DNA of 64,000 nucleotides from Stigmatella erecta (GTDB lineage Bacteria; Myxococcota; Myxococcia; Myxococcales; Myxococcaceae): NCBI RefSeq assembly GCF_900111745.1, contig NZ_FOIJ01000005.1, positions 248,001 to 312,000 of the forward strand, read 5' to 3'. Shown piece by piece: positions 11,700 to 23,538 of this stretch (position 1 is its first letter; each line of letters starts with the position of its first letter). The notes under the pieces were generated by a model. It saw only the letters and a program-made list of their open reading frames with translations, ran no database searches and was not told where the DNA came from. The position numbers and the translations under genes were made by a program.

Positions 11700-12467
11700 A
11701 TGGCAGTACCCGGAACGCAGGGCCGCCGCATCCGTCAGACGAACGCTTCGCAGATCTTCAGCCAGCCTGGCCCTTGGGAAGTGGCCCGAGGGCTTTGCTT
11801 CCTGCTCGTGATAGGCCTGATGCCGGTCCCTGCCGAGGCCCAGGAGCCGGCCGGGGTGCCCTCACCTCCCGCGGAGCCCGAGGAGCAACTGGTCTTTCTG
11901 GTGGAGGTTCCGGCGGAGCCAGCGGCAGCGCCCGTGGAACCTGCGGCGGTGCCAGCAGAGCCCGCGGCCGTGCCAGCCGAAGCGCCGGCCGTGGCGCCGC
12001 AGCCCCCCGTTCTGGCCCGGGGAACCCCGCTCCTGACGTGTGAGGCGGGGAGCCAGCAAGGCACCTACAGCCCGCCCCTGAAGCTGTCGCCCCAGGACAC
12101 TGTCCTCCGCGCGACGGGCCAGTTCCCTTCCTGTGTGGCCTTGGACGCGGGCGGGCCGGTCTCGGGCCAATACACCGTGAGCGGCGCGGGCCCAGCGAGC
12201 TGCTTGAGCTCCAGCCTGGCCACCCGGTCATACATCACGTGGAGCGACGGGAGCACCAGCACGGTCGAGTTTGGCAAAGGCATGGATGCGAAGCAGGGCG
12301 GCGAGGCCGTCACCGTCCTGGTCGGCCTTGTCATCGAGGGCCGCTATGCGGACTCCCTGGCGGTAGGAGGCTTCGTGCTGGAGGCGGCCCCGAACGCGCT
12401 GCACTGCTTGAGCGAAGGGGTTGCCAGCACCAGCGGACTGTCCTTCCTCAAGCTCATCCAGCAGTGA
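11700..12467 (+). CDS. Exported protein with Pro/Ala/Glu repeat, unknown function
   Basis: The 255-aa product has an unusually long N-terminal region before a hydrophobic signal (GLCFLLVIGLMPVPAEA, cleavage near 42). A degenerate repeat of the form EPAAVPA follows, then a globular C-terminal part with four cysteines that could form disulfides. It looks like an outer-surface or secreted myxobacterial protein; I do not recognise the globular domain. GGAG five bases before ATG 11700 decides this start over the ATG at 11685. Confidence 0.65.
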   Translation: MAVPGTQGRRIRQTNASQIFSQPGPWEVARGLCFLLVIGLMPVPAEAQEPAGVPSPPAEPEEQLVFLVEVPAEPAAAPVEPAAVPAEPAAVPAEAPAVAPQPPVLARGTPLLTCEAGSQQGTYSPPLKLSPQDTVLRATGQFPSCVALDAGGPVSGQYTVSGAGPASCLSSSLATRSYITWSDGSTSTVEFGKGMDAKQGGEAVTVLVGLVIEGRYADSLAVGGFVLEAAPNALHCLSEGVASTSGLSFLKLIQQ

Positions 12468-12534
12468 GGAGGGAAGGCGGGCGGAATTCCTCACGTTTGG
12501 AGAATGTAGGCGGCCTGTGGTTCTCTGCACCGCC

Positions 12535-13986
12535 ATGTTCACTCGAACCCTGAGACACATGGAATCCGCCCGGCGGTTTGGACTTCCGGGCGCGCTGGCC
12601 CTTCTGCTCGCGTGCCTGGTCTGGCCGTCCGAGGCCCGGGCGCAGACCTGGTCGCTGAGCCAGGACCAGCGCCGGGCCTTTCTCCATTACTACGCGCCGA
12701 TCGTCTTCAAGCGGGCCAACGGCAACAAGGACCGCCATGGCTACGATTGGATCACGAACTTCAACTTCGATCAGGACAACGACTTCTCGAACAACAAGCT
12801 CAACTGGAAGAACATCCACCAGTATGTGAATGCCGCTTCCAGCGGTTCGAGCGCCTACAGCCATTGGCGCATCCGTCCCACCCTCTACACCTCGCTCATC
12901 GAGTTCATGGACGGTGGGAAGAACCTGGTTCTGATCTATCACATCTATCATGCGCTCGATAAGAACGCCGCGGGTGACTACCAGCTCCATGATTGGGAGC
13001 GCGTGGAGATGCTCGTCAAGAACGTGACGGGCTCGCCGGGGGGCGGTGAGTCCGTCGCATATGCCGTCGTGACCCAGCACAAGCGCAACGTGGTCCGGCA
13101 GTACGGCAGCCCGGATCTCAACTTCATGCCCACGGCCACCGGCCAGCACCTGATGATCTGGCAGGCCGAGTGGTCGGACAAGCTGCTGGCGGCCCACGGC
13201 CAGGAGCTGCGGTTCGTGACGAATCCGGCCTCCTGGGTGTCAGCCCAGATGGGCACGGGGAGCGCCAAGGCCGAGACTGGCGTGAACAACGACGGCAAGA
13301 AGAACGTGCACTACGCGTTCGTGCCCGAGGGCTCGCCCGGCGCGGTGTCCCAGTTCGCCGCTCAGTCCATCTCCTACGCGACGGCCTCCCAGCTCGCGAG
13401 CCGCTCCGACAACGGCAGCTCCGTCACCTGGGCCTCCGTCAAGCGCGTGACGTACGAGCTTCAGGACATCGCGGACATCTGGCCGACGCACTGGCAATAC
13501 GGTGGCTATCAGACGCACTGGCTGAGCGAGTCCCCCCGTGACTTCCTGCTGGAGAGCCCCATTGTCAACGAGGCTGGCCAGGCCGAGGTCAGCGCGGGCT
13601 TGCAGCGCTTCTATGCGAAGACCCGGGACATCGAGAACGAGGACGACCGTGACGGGTACCCCACGAAGAAGTGGCTCTTGGGGACCTACGAGCTGAACGC
13701 CAGCGCCTCGGACACGGGGGGCGGGGACTCCAGCGAGTTCCACGACAACGCCTGGGCCAGCACGGGGGTGGATTCCCGGGGCCGGACGCGCGCCAGCGCG
13801 AGCGGTTACACCAGCTCACCCAACGCCTACTGGTGGCAGCACGACTACTTTGTCCACGCGGGCTCCACCGATTCGAGCGACGGGGTGGAGGCGGGCTTCT
13901 GGCTGCCGGGGCCCTGGTACCTGGAAGCGAACGGTGGCTTCGACGGGCGGTGGGTGCAGCTGTTCGACGACAAGCCGGGACAGTAA
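12535..13986 (+). CDS. Secreted protein with NLP/Vps62-like HDWE motif
   Basis: The 483-aa protein has a signal peptide ending SEARA (near 36). The core shows a hydrophobic strand LVLIYHIYHALDK, then LHDWERVEML (His152-Asp-Trp-Glu155), then a strand with AYAVVTQHKR. This order resembles necrosis- and ethylene-inducing proteins, whose GHRHDWE motif binds a metal, and the related Vps62/DUF946 fold. Only the HDWE half is conserved. The C-terminal third is rich in Trp, Ser and Gly. It could be a secreted toxin or a lectin-like effector; this is a fold-level inference only. ATG 12559 is an alternative start that keeps the signal peptide. Confidence 0.6.
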   Translation: MFTRTLRHMESARRFGLPGALALLLACLVWPSEARAQTWSLSQDQRRAFLHYYAPIVFKRANGNKDRHGYDWITNFNFDQDNDFSNNKLNWKNIHQYVNAASSGSSAYSHWRIRPTLYTSLIEFMDGGKNLVLIYHIYHALDKNAAGDYQLHDWERVEMLVKNVTGSPGGGESVAYAVVTQHKRNVVRQYGSPDLNFMPTATGQHLMIWQAEWSDKLLAAHGQELRFVTNPASWVSAQMGTGSAKAETGVNNDGKKNVHYAFVPEGSPGAVSQFAAQSISYATASQLASRSDNGSSVTWASVKRVTYELQDIADIWPTHWQYGGYQTHWLSESPRDFLLESPIVNEAGQAEVSAGLQRFYAKTRDIENEDDRDGYPTKKWLLGTYELNASASDTGGGDSSEFHDNAWASTGVDSRGRTRASASGYTSSPNAYWWQHDYFVHAGSTDSSDGVEAGFWLPGPWYLEANGGFDGRWVQLFDDKPGQ

Positions 13987-13995
13987 GCCGGCCGC

Positions 13996-16992
<2,997 letters not shown>

Positions 16993-17158
16993 GCGCGGCC
17001 CCACCCCTAGCCCCGCGGCCGTTCGCGCGCAACCACCCTCTACTTCGCGCGAGGGCGCTCCTCTTGGAACGGGCGGTGTGGGCAAGCTCCGCTGGGTTTT
17101 GAACGGGAAGTCATGGTTGGAAATGCCCGCCCGTGTGGCCCGTGCTAGACGCCGCCGC

Positions 17159-18163
17159 ATGCACTTCCGTCACCTGGGCAGCAGTGGTTTGATGGTCAGT
17201 GAAATCTCCTACGGCAACTGGTTGACCCATGGGTCCCAGGTCGAGGAGGCCGCGGCGGTGGCCTGTGTCCGGGCCGCGCTCGATGAGGGCATCACCACCT
17301 TCGACACCGCGGACGTCTACGCGGGCACCCGCGCCGAGGAGGTGCTGGGCCGCGCCCTTCAGGGCCAGCGCCGGGAGGGGCTGGAGATCTTCACCAAGGT
17401 GTACTGGCCCACGGGGCCGGGCCCCAATGACCGCGGCCTGTCGCGCAAGCACATCTTGGAGTCCATCCACGGCTCGCTGCGGCGGCTGAAGACGGACTAT
17501 GTGGATCTCTACCAGGCGCACCGCTACGACACGGAGACGCCGCTGGAGGAGACGATGCAGGCCTTCGCCGATGTGGTGCGCCAGGGCAAGGCGCACTACA
17601 TCGGGGTGTCCGAGTGGACGGCGGAGCAACTGCGCGAGGGCGTGAAGCTGGCCCGGCAGCTGGGCTTCCAGCTCGTCTCCAGCCAGCCGCAGTACTCCAT
17701 GCTGTGGCGGGTCATCGAGGCCGAGGTGGTGCCTGCCTCCCAGGAGCTGGGCGTGGGGCAGGTCGTCTTTTCCCCCATCGCGCAGGGCGTGCTCACCGGC
17801 AAGTACCGCCCGGGGCAGAAGCCGCCCGAGGGCAGCCGCGCCACGGACGAGAAGGGTGGGGCCAGCTTCATCCAGCGCTTCCTCAACGACGACGTGCTCA
17901 CGCGCGTGCAGCAGCTCACCCCCGTGGCCCAGGAGGCCGGGCTGTCGCTGGCCCAGCTCGCCGTGGCGTGGGTGCTGCAGAACCCGAATGTCTCCTCGGC
18001 CATCATCGGCGCCTCGCGGCCCGAGCAGGTCAAGGAGAACGTCAAGGCCGTGGGCGTGAAGCTGAGCCAGGATGCGATGCGCCGCATCGACTCCATCCTC
18101 GGCCCCATCGTCGAGCGCGACCCGAAGAAGACCCTGCAGAACAGTCCGCGCAAGCGGCCGTGA
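17159..18163 (+). CDS. Aldo/keto reductase (KchB/YghZ-like)
   Basis: The 334-aa (alpha/beta)8 oxidoreductase shows the AKR catalytic set: Asp and Tyr in FDTADVYAG, Lys in EIFTKVY, and His in YQAHRYD. The [20 protein letters not shown] block and the C-terminal [23 protein letters not shown]-binding block match the voltage-gated potassium channel beta-subunit-like group. It probably reduces small aldehydes with NADPH. It is divergent from the helicase gene and convergent with the methyltransferase gene (stops one base apart). Confidence 0.92.
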   Translation: MHFRHLGSSGLMVSEISYGNWLTHGSQVEEAAAVACVRAALDEGITTFDTADVYAGTRAEEVLGRALQGQRREGLEIFTKVYWPTGPGPNDRGLSRKHILESIHGSLRRLKTDYVDLYQAHRYDTETPLEETMQAFADVVRQGKAHYIGVSEWTAEQLREGVKLARQLGFQLVSSQPQYSMLWRVIEAEVVPASQELGVGQVVFSPIAQGVLTGKYRPGQKPPEGSRATDEKGGASFIQRFLNDDVLTRVQQLTPVAQEAGLSLAQLAVAWVLQNPNVSSAIIGASRPEQVKENVKAVGVKLSQDAMRRIDSILGPIVERDPKKTLQNSPRKRP

Positions 18164-18164
18164 G

Positions 18165-18893
18165 CTATTTCCAGCCGCTGAGGGCCACCAGCAAGGGGTT
18201 GTCCTGGTAGTCCTTCCAGAAGTCCGCGCCGAACTTCGTGAGCGCTTCGGGAGGAATCTCGAAGTGCCGCCATTCCAGGCGCTGGAAGCCGGCTTGCTTC
18301 ATCGCCTCCTCGTAGGTGGCAGCGGACCAGCGGAAGTATTCGAGCGCCGCGGGCGGGTCGGTGAGGAAGCGCGCCTGGGCCACGTGGCGCCCATCCTCGA
18401 AGCGCTCGCTCACCACCTCGAAGCCGTATTTCGCCCAGTTGGACTTCGCCAGCTCGAAGCCCGGCTCGATGGTGAAGGCGATGAAGCGTCCGCCCGCCAC
18501 CAGGTTGCGGTGGGCGCTCCGGCACATGCTCGTGAGCTCCTCCCGGGTCCGCGCGTAGTTGAGCAGGTAGATGGCCGTGACCAGGTCGAACGCCCCCAAT
18601 TCGGGCAGGTGCGTGGCGTCGGACACCTGGTAGCGGATGCCCCGGGGCTGCTCCTGTTCGCGCTTCTGGGCCACGGCCACCATCTCCGGGGAGATGTCCA
18701 CGCCCAGCACCTCGCTGGCGCCCTGCTGCTTCAGCAGCCGCGAGTAGTGGCCTCCGCCGCACGCCAGGTCCAGCACCCGCTTGCCCTGCAAGGCGCCCAC
18801 CATCTTCAAGAACGTGTGCTGCTCCGGGATGGGCAGGGCTGCCGTGTTCTTGAACTGCTCGTACTTGCCGCCGATGTTGTCGTACTGCGCCAT
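18165..18893 (-). CDS. Class I SAM-dependent methyltransferase
   Basis: The 242-aa protein has motif I VLDLACGGGHYSRLL, an acidic residue at the end of the next strand (GVDISPEMV), and YQVSDATHLP before the fourth strand (FDLVTAIYLLNY). This is the small-molecule type methyltransferase fold. The substrate is unknown. It is divergent from the AhpD-like/ECF41 pair and shares their intergenic promoter region. Confidence 0.88.
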   Translation of the reverse strand: MAQYDNIGGKYEQFKNTAALPIPEQHTFLKMVGALQGKRVLDLACGGGHYSRLLKQQGASEVLGVDISPEMVAVAQKREQEQPRGIRYQVSDATHLPELGAFDLVTAIYLLNYARTREELTSMCRSAHRNLVAGGRFIAFTIEPGFELAKSNWAKYGFEVVSERFEDGRHVAQARFLTDPPAALEYFRWSAATYEEAMKQAGFQRLEWRHFEIPPEALTKFGADFWKDYQDNPLLVALSGWK

Positions 18894-18976
18894 GGCTCGC
18901 TCTCCCAGGGAGCACCCCGGCAAGGGGCGTCTCCAGGGGCGGCATTGTGCTGGAAACGCCCAGCCCGGGGAGGCCA

Positions 18977-19003
18977 TGTCACAGCCTTTTCCGGTGATTC
19001 GTC
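18977..19003 (+). promoter_or_regulatory. ECF41-type promoter
   Basis: TGTCACA (18977-18983) is followed, after exactly 16 bases, by CGTC (19000-19003). This matches the known ECF41 target promoter, TGTCACA-N16-CGTC. It lies 43 bases upstream of the AhpD-like gene that precedes the ECF41 sigma gene, so the operon is probably autoregulated. Confidence 0.8.
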
Positions 19004-19046
19004 TGGAGGGGGAAGTTCTTCTCGATGCCCCGAATGGAGCCCCGCC

Positions 19047-19508
19047 ATGAAGCCCAGACTCGACCCCTACGCCGCCGCACCGCAAGCCCTCCAGGCCATG
19101 CTCGAACTGAGCAAGAAGGTCCATGACAGTGGTCTCGAAGCGAGCCTGATGGAGCTGGTGAAGATTCGCGCCTCGCAGCTCAACGGTTGTGCCTTCTGCC
19201 TCCATATGCACACACGGGAGGCCCGCGCGCAGGGGGAGACCGAGGAGCGCCTCTACCTGCTGAGCGCCTGGCACGAGTCGCCGCTCTACACCGGCCGGGA
19301 ACGCGCGGCGCTGGCGTGGACCGAGGCGCTGACGCTCGTGGCCCAGACACGTGCGCCGGATGCGGACTACGTTGCGCTGCGGGAGCACTTCTCCGAGGAA
19401 GAATGCGTGAACCTGACGTTGCTCATTGGGGTGATCAACACCTGGAACCGGATCGCCGTGGGCTTCCGGTCCATCCATCCGGTGGCGCAGCGCCGTGATG
19501 CCGCCTGA
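19047..19508 (+). CDS. Carboxymuconolactone decarboxylase / AhpD-like protein
   Basis: The 153-aa protein carries the AhpD redox motif NGCAFCLHMH (C-x2-C with a following His), in the right helical context (ASLMELVKIRASQLNGCAFC). This family includes alkylhydroperoxidases. It precedes the ECF41 sigma gene, overlapping it by about 11-14 bases, and genes of this family are one of the three standard neighbours of ECF41 factors. It is probably the main target of the promoter at 18977-19003. Confidence 0.92.
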   Translation: MKPRLDPYAAAPQALQAMLELSKKVHDSGLEASLMELVKIRASQLNGCAFCLHMHTREARAQGETEERLYLLSAWHESPLYTGRERAALAWTEALTLVAQTRAPDADYVALREHFSEEECVNLTLLIGVINTWNRIAVGFRSIHPVAQRRDAA

Positions 19509-20361
19509 GGGCCCTCCCGAGGACGTGTTCAACCTCCTCCGCCCGCGCCTGCTCCGCATCGCCTACCGGATGCTGGGCACCCTGGCGGAGGCGGAGGACG
19601 TGGTGCAGGAGGCCTATCTGCGCTGGCACCAGACGGACCCCGCCACCGTAAGCAACGCCGAGGCGTTTCTCGTGAGGACGGTGACGCGGTTGTGTCTGGA
19701 TGTCCTCAAGTCCGCCCGGGTCCAGCGCGTGGACTACGTGGGGACCTGGCTGCCGGAGCCCATCGTCGAGCAGGTGGAGGGAGACGACTTGACGCTGACC
19801 CTGATGCTGGCCCTGGAGCGCCTGTCCCCGCTGGAGCGGGCCGCGTTCCTGCTGCATGACGTGTTCGGCATGGACTTCGACGAGGTGGCCAAAGCCATCG
19901 GCCGGGAGCCCGCCGCGTGCCGGCAGCTCGCCAGCCGGGCTCGGGCCCACGTGCGCGAGGCGCGGCCCCGCTTCCCGGTACCGGAAGAGCAGGGGCGCGA
20001 GATCGCCTCCGCGTTCTATGCGGCGTCTCGCAGTGGGGACATGCATGCGCTCCAGGAACTGCTCGCCCAAGACGTCGTCACGTATTCCGATGGCGGCGGC
20101 CGGGTTCTCGCGGCCCTCAATCCCATCCAGGGCCGGGAGAAGACCGTGCGCTTCTTCGACGGCATGCACCGGCGCGGGTGGATGGAGGGGGCCCAGCAGG
20201 TGTACGCGGGGCTCATCGACGGGCTGCCCGCGTTCGTCACCATCGAGGCTGACGGGACGTGGCAGACCATGTCGTTCGCCCTGGAGGCGGGCCGCATCGT
20301 GGCCGTCTACATCACGCGCAATCCCGACAAGCTGCAGGCCCTCCGCCGGGGGCTGAGCTAG
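19498..20361 (+). CDS. ECF41-family sigma factor with SnoaL-like C-terminal domain
   Basis: The 287-aa protein has sigma region 2 (LLRIAYRMLGTLAEAEDVVQ), region 4 (LSPLERAAFLLHDVFGMDFD) and a C-terminal SnoaL-like extension. All three hallmark motifs of ECF41 are present: WLPEP in the linker, DGGGR, and NPDKL near the end. In studied members the extension acts in place of an anti-sigma factor. The start is ATG 19498 (or GTG 19495). The stop codon overlaps that of the convergent nuclease-like gene. Confidence 0.95.
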   Translation: MPPEGPPEDVFNLLRPRLLRIAYRMLGTLAEAEDVVQEAYLRWHQTDPATVSNAEAFLVRTVTRLCLDVLKSARVQRVDYVGTWLPEPIVEQVEGDDLTLTLMLALERLSPLERAAFLLHDVFGMDFDEVAKAIGREPAACRQLASRARAHVREARPRFPVPEEQGREIASAFYAASRSGDMHALQELLAQDVVTYSDGGGRVLAALNPIQGREKTVRFFDGMHRRGWMEGAQQVYAGLIDGLPAFVTIEADGTWQTMSFALEAGRIVAVYITRNPDKLQALRRGLS

Positions 20362-22484
20362 GAAGTGGCCTGCCCAGCGCGTTCCCTTCGGAGCGCCAAC
20401 ATGTGCGCATGTTCGAAATAGAAATCCAGTGAGCGGGTCGTGGCGTGCCGGGTGGTCCAGAGGGCTTTCTTGAACTCGTCCGGCGTCTGGACGCCGTCCA
20501 GCAGAACGAAGAGCTGGGGAATGCTCATGAACCAGCAGTTCATGAAAGGATTGTGCCCTTGACTGGCTCCGAGAGACGCCAGTGCTTCATATTGCTCACG
20601 TAGTTTCTGACTGCTCTCGCGGAACCCTTTTAGCTTTTCCCGTACCGCCGGATCTTCGGAGGTGAACTGGTTGCCTAGGAGGATGTGAAGGTACTGCTGG
20701 ATGAAGTACCGGTCGTGGAGCGCGCCAAAATCGACGAGCGTCAGAGTGATGCGCTCGACCTCCCGTCCTGCCAGGTTCAAGCGGTACACGGCTCCATCAT
20801 CGCTCTTGAGGTCCAAAAAGCCCTCCCGGCGTAGCCGGACTTCGTGGCCGCCGATCTGGGTCTGGGCTTTCAGCAGGCTGTCCGCCATGTCCCCCCAGAG
20901 GGAGACTTGCCCTCCGGCGCGTGCGTTGCGCGTCAAGACTTTCCCTTTGAGTTCCAGTAAAATGACATGGCTTGGGGTTTCGACGACCACGTCGCATTCC
21001 CCATGTTCGCCGCGGCTCACGTATTTGCCGGTGTGCGTGGGGACGCCATGCTCGGAGAAAAGCTGGTGGACGAGCACTTCGGCGGCCTTGCCAATGTTCT
21101 CCTGGACGTTCTTGATACCGGCTTTCCGGAGCGCGACCGCGATGGCTTCGTAAAATGCGGGAGAGCACCAGGAGATATCGAGCAGCAGCAGTTGGCCGTT
21201 GCGCATCCGCAAGAGGGGTTTGAAGCCGAAGTCCAGCTGCTCGACATCCGTGGGGAGCGCATAGCCGGTGTTCGCTCCGCCGATGGGATGGGCGAGCATG
21301 TGGAGAATGGCCTCGATCTCTTTTTGAGGAATCCAAGGGTGCGCGCGCACCACCTGCTCTATTCTGAAAGCATGAGGGCCTCGATGTTGGCTGAACCAGC
21401 CTACGAGCGTGTGGATGACCACGAAGGCATTCTTGAGGGACCATCCGCATCTGACCCTGCATTGTGCATCATCGGCCCAGGAGAACACGCCCCGGAGAAG
21501 CGCCGTGACGTCGCTGGGCCGGAGTTGAGTCAGTGTGAAGGTTGAGTCGTAGATGGCCATCGTTTGAAGAGAGGACAGAATGGATGCGCCATCCTGAAAC
21601 ATCCCCTCGAAGGTGTTGTAGGGCTGCACGTCATAGGTGGCTACCAGGTCGGTGGAGAGTTGGAGCGTCTCCCGGAAGAGTGCGTCCGCATCATGTTGGC
21701 GAATGGAGCTGAAGGGAGGGGCTTGTACTTGTCTCACACAGAGGTTCAGGAGATAGCCATACGGAATCTGGGGCGGGGGGGCTGCGTTCAGGAGGGAGAC
21801 CTGCCGGATGATGGCATACCGCATCTGTTGCGGATTGAAGTGGCTTGCGAGCCGCTGAAACAGGGCGTTGGCGAATTCCACCGCTCCCAGTTGGCGGATC
21901 AGAGAGAGGAGCTTGTTGGCGATCTTGAGCCCCTCCTCGCGGGAGATCAGAACCCGGCCATTGGCGATTTCGAGTTGAACACCCTGTTGGCGGAGCCGGA
22001 GGGCCGCTTCGCCGACATGAAAGGTGCGAGAGTCGTACATGCGCACCCTGTCGAGGTCATCGGAGAAGATGTCCGGGTTCAGCTCCAGGTAGTCCCGGGC
22101 TGCTGCGATCGCGCTTGCCCACGCTTCGTGTTCGTCCAAATGCGCGATACGGGGAAGTCTTCCGCAGGCGTCCCAAATGACTTCGAGAACGTTGAAGAGT
22201 GGATGCAGAGGCATGCTGTCAACGACATGCCTGAGGATGGCCTGCGCGCGGAGCCGGTGATGCTCTGCGCTTGTCAGCCCTTCCGGCCGCTGGAGCAGGG
22301 CTCGAATCCGGTCATACAAATGACGTGTGACGAAGTCCCGCCGCCGCGAGCCGCCACTGTCCGGTGTGAGGCCGTAATGAGCGTACAAGGCGGCCAGATC
22401 ATCGCTGATGGCCGCCAGGCTTGGCCTGTCGGCGGAAGCCGAGCTTCTCAAGAGATTTTCGTTGTCGCGGTCTAGCGAATTCAT
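20358..22484 (-). CDS. PD-(D/E)XK nuclease-like protein, low GC, unknown function
   Basis: The 708-aa protein has no family I can name over residues 1-440, which are mostly helical. Near 498 there is GECDVVVETPSHVILLELKG, giving Asp498, Glu511 and Lys513 (D-x12-E-x-K), the pattern of PD-(D/E)XK restriction-like nucleases, preceded by HTGKYVSRGEHGE. The gene's base composition is well below its neighbours (around 50-58% GC in sampled lines) with more A/T third positions, which suggests acquisition by transfer. A WYL regulator gene lies 27 bases upstream on the same strand. A defence role is plausible but inferred. Confidence 0.65.
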   Translation of the reverse strand: MNSLDRDNENLLRSSASADRPSLAAISDDLAALYAHYGLTPDSGGSRRRDFVTRHLYDRIRALLQRPEGLTSAEHHRLRAQAILRHVVDSMPLHPLFNVLEVIWDACGRLPRIAHLDEHEAWASAIAAARDYLELNPDIFSDDLDRVRMYDSRTFHVGEAALRLRQQGVQLEIANGRVLISREEGLKIANKLLSLIRQLGAVEFANALFQRLASHFNPQQMRYAIIRQVSLLNAAPPPQIPYGYLLNLCVRQVQAPPFSSIRQHDADALFRETLQLSTDLVATYDVQPYNTFEGMFQDGASILSSLQTMAIYDSTFTLTQLRPSDVTALLRGVFSWADDAQCRVRCGWSLKNAFVVIHTLVGWFSQHRGPHAFRIEQVVRAHPWIPQKEIEAILHMLAHPIGGANTGYALPTDVEQLDFGFKPLLRMRNGQLLLLDISWCSPAFYEAIAVALRKAGIKNVQENIGKAAEVLVHQLFSEHGVPTHTGKYVSRGEHGECDVVVETPSHVILLELKGKVLTRNARAGGQVSLWGDMADSLLKAQTQIGGHEVRLRREGFLDLKSDDGAVYRLNLAGREVERITLTLVDFGALHDRYFIQQYLHILLGNQFTSEDPAVREKLKGFRESSQKLREQYEALASLGASQGHNPFMNCWFMSIPQLFVLLDGVQTPDEFKKALWTTRHATTRSLDFYFEHAHMLALRRERAGQATS

Positions 22485-22511
22485 TTCTAAAGCACTTCCG
22501 CAGGGTTCAAT

Positions 22512-23489
22512 TCACTGGGCCTTGGATGTTTCGAGCCCCTTCGCGGCCCGGGCCAAGCGCTCGGACAGGCGGCGCAGGTGTTCGGCGAGCTCCTTCGGCT
22601 CATGCACCTCGAAGTCGAACCCCATCCACCCCAGGTGGAAGGCGAGGGTCTCCAGGCTGTCGCCGCCGGTGTGGACGAGGCAGCGCTCGCCCTCCAGCGG
22701 CTCGATGCGGGCGGCCACGCCCGACAACTGCTTGGAGACGGTAGGGGCGGAGGCGTGCACCGTCACGCGGGCGCGGAAGCGGTAGGCCTCCGTCGAGACG
22801 GCTTGCGAGACGTAAGCGGCCACGTCCTCGGCGGGCAGCGGACGGGCTTTGAATGCACGTCCCGTCTCCAGCCCCTCGCGAATGCGGTCGACGCGGAACG
22901 TGCGCCATCCTTCCCGGCCGACGTCATACGCCAGGAGGTACCACCGATGGCTGGTGTGCACGAGGTGGTAGGGCTCGGCCGAGCGCCGGCTCTCCTCACC
23001 CTCGCGGCTGCTGTAGCCAAACCGGAGGAGTTCGCCGTCGCGGCAGGCGTTGGCGATCAACGTCAGCATCCCGGCATCGACCGTGGGCCCCGCATCGCCC
23101 AGCCGCACGCTCACGGCCTGGAGTGCGTTCACCCGGCGCCGCAGCCGCTTCGGGAGCACCTGTTCCAGCTTGCCGAGGGCCCGCACCGCGGCCTCCTCCA
23201 GTCCCTTCACCGGTCCGGACGCCGCCGCGCGCAAGCCCACCGCGACGGCCACCGCCTCGTCGTCTTCCAGGGGCAACGGGGGCAACTCCTTGCCGGCACC
23301 GAGCTGGTAGCCGCCCCCGACGCCCGCCGTCGCATGCACCGGGTAGCCGAGGGTCCTCAGCCGGTCCATGTCCCGGCGGACGCTGCGCTCGGTCACCCCG
23401 AGTTCCTGTGCCAGGTCGCCCCCCGCCCAGAAGCGCCGGGACTGCAACAGGGACAGCACCCGGAGCAGCCGGGCCGAGGTCTGGACCAT
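22512..23489 (-). CDS. WYL-domain transcriptional regulator (YafY type)
   Basis: The 325-aa protein has an N-terminal winged helix-turn-helix (LAQELGVTERSVRRDMDRLR), a WYL domain (about 135-220, with HRWYLLAYDVGREGWRTFRV) and a C-terminal WCX domain. WYL domains bind nucleic-acid-like ligands, and such proteins often regulate DNA-damage or phage-defence genes. It lies directly upstream of the nuclease-like gene. ATG 23489 (MVQTSARLL) fits the family N-terminus; ATG 23504 is also possible. Confidence 0.9.
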   Translation of the reverse strand: MVQTSARLLRVLSLLQSRRFWAGGDLAQELGVTERSVRRDMDRLRTLGYPVHATAGVGGGYQLGAGKELPPLPLEDDEAVAVAVGLRAAASGPVKGLEEAAVRALGKLEQVLPKRLRRRVNALQAVSVRLGDAGPTVDAGMLTLIANACRDGELLRFGYSSREGEESRRSAEPYHLVHTSHRWYLLAYDVGREGWRTFRVDRIREGLETGRAFKARPLPAEDVAAYVSQAVSTEAYRFRARVTVHASAPTVSKQLSGVAARIEPLEGERCLVHTGGDSLETLAFHLGWMGFDFEVHEPKELAEHLRRLSERLARAAKGLETSKAQ

Positions 23490-23538
23490 GGGAAGGCTCC
23501 TCAATCCATCCCACCTTAGATCGGCCGCTTCCGGTGCA

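Noticed and set aside
11881-12010. A possible tandem DNA repeat in the Pro/Ala-rich coding stretch
   Set aside because: It is a degenerate codon-level repeat inside a gene, not a separate repeat element or CRISPR array.
20967-22475. Open frames opposite the nuclease-like gene
   Set aside because: No domain, overlap the real gene and have no ribosome site.
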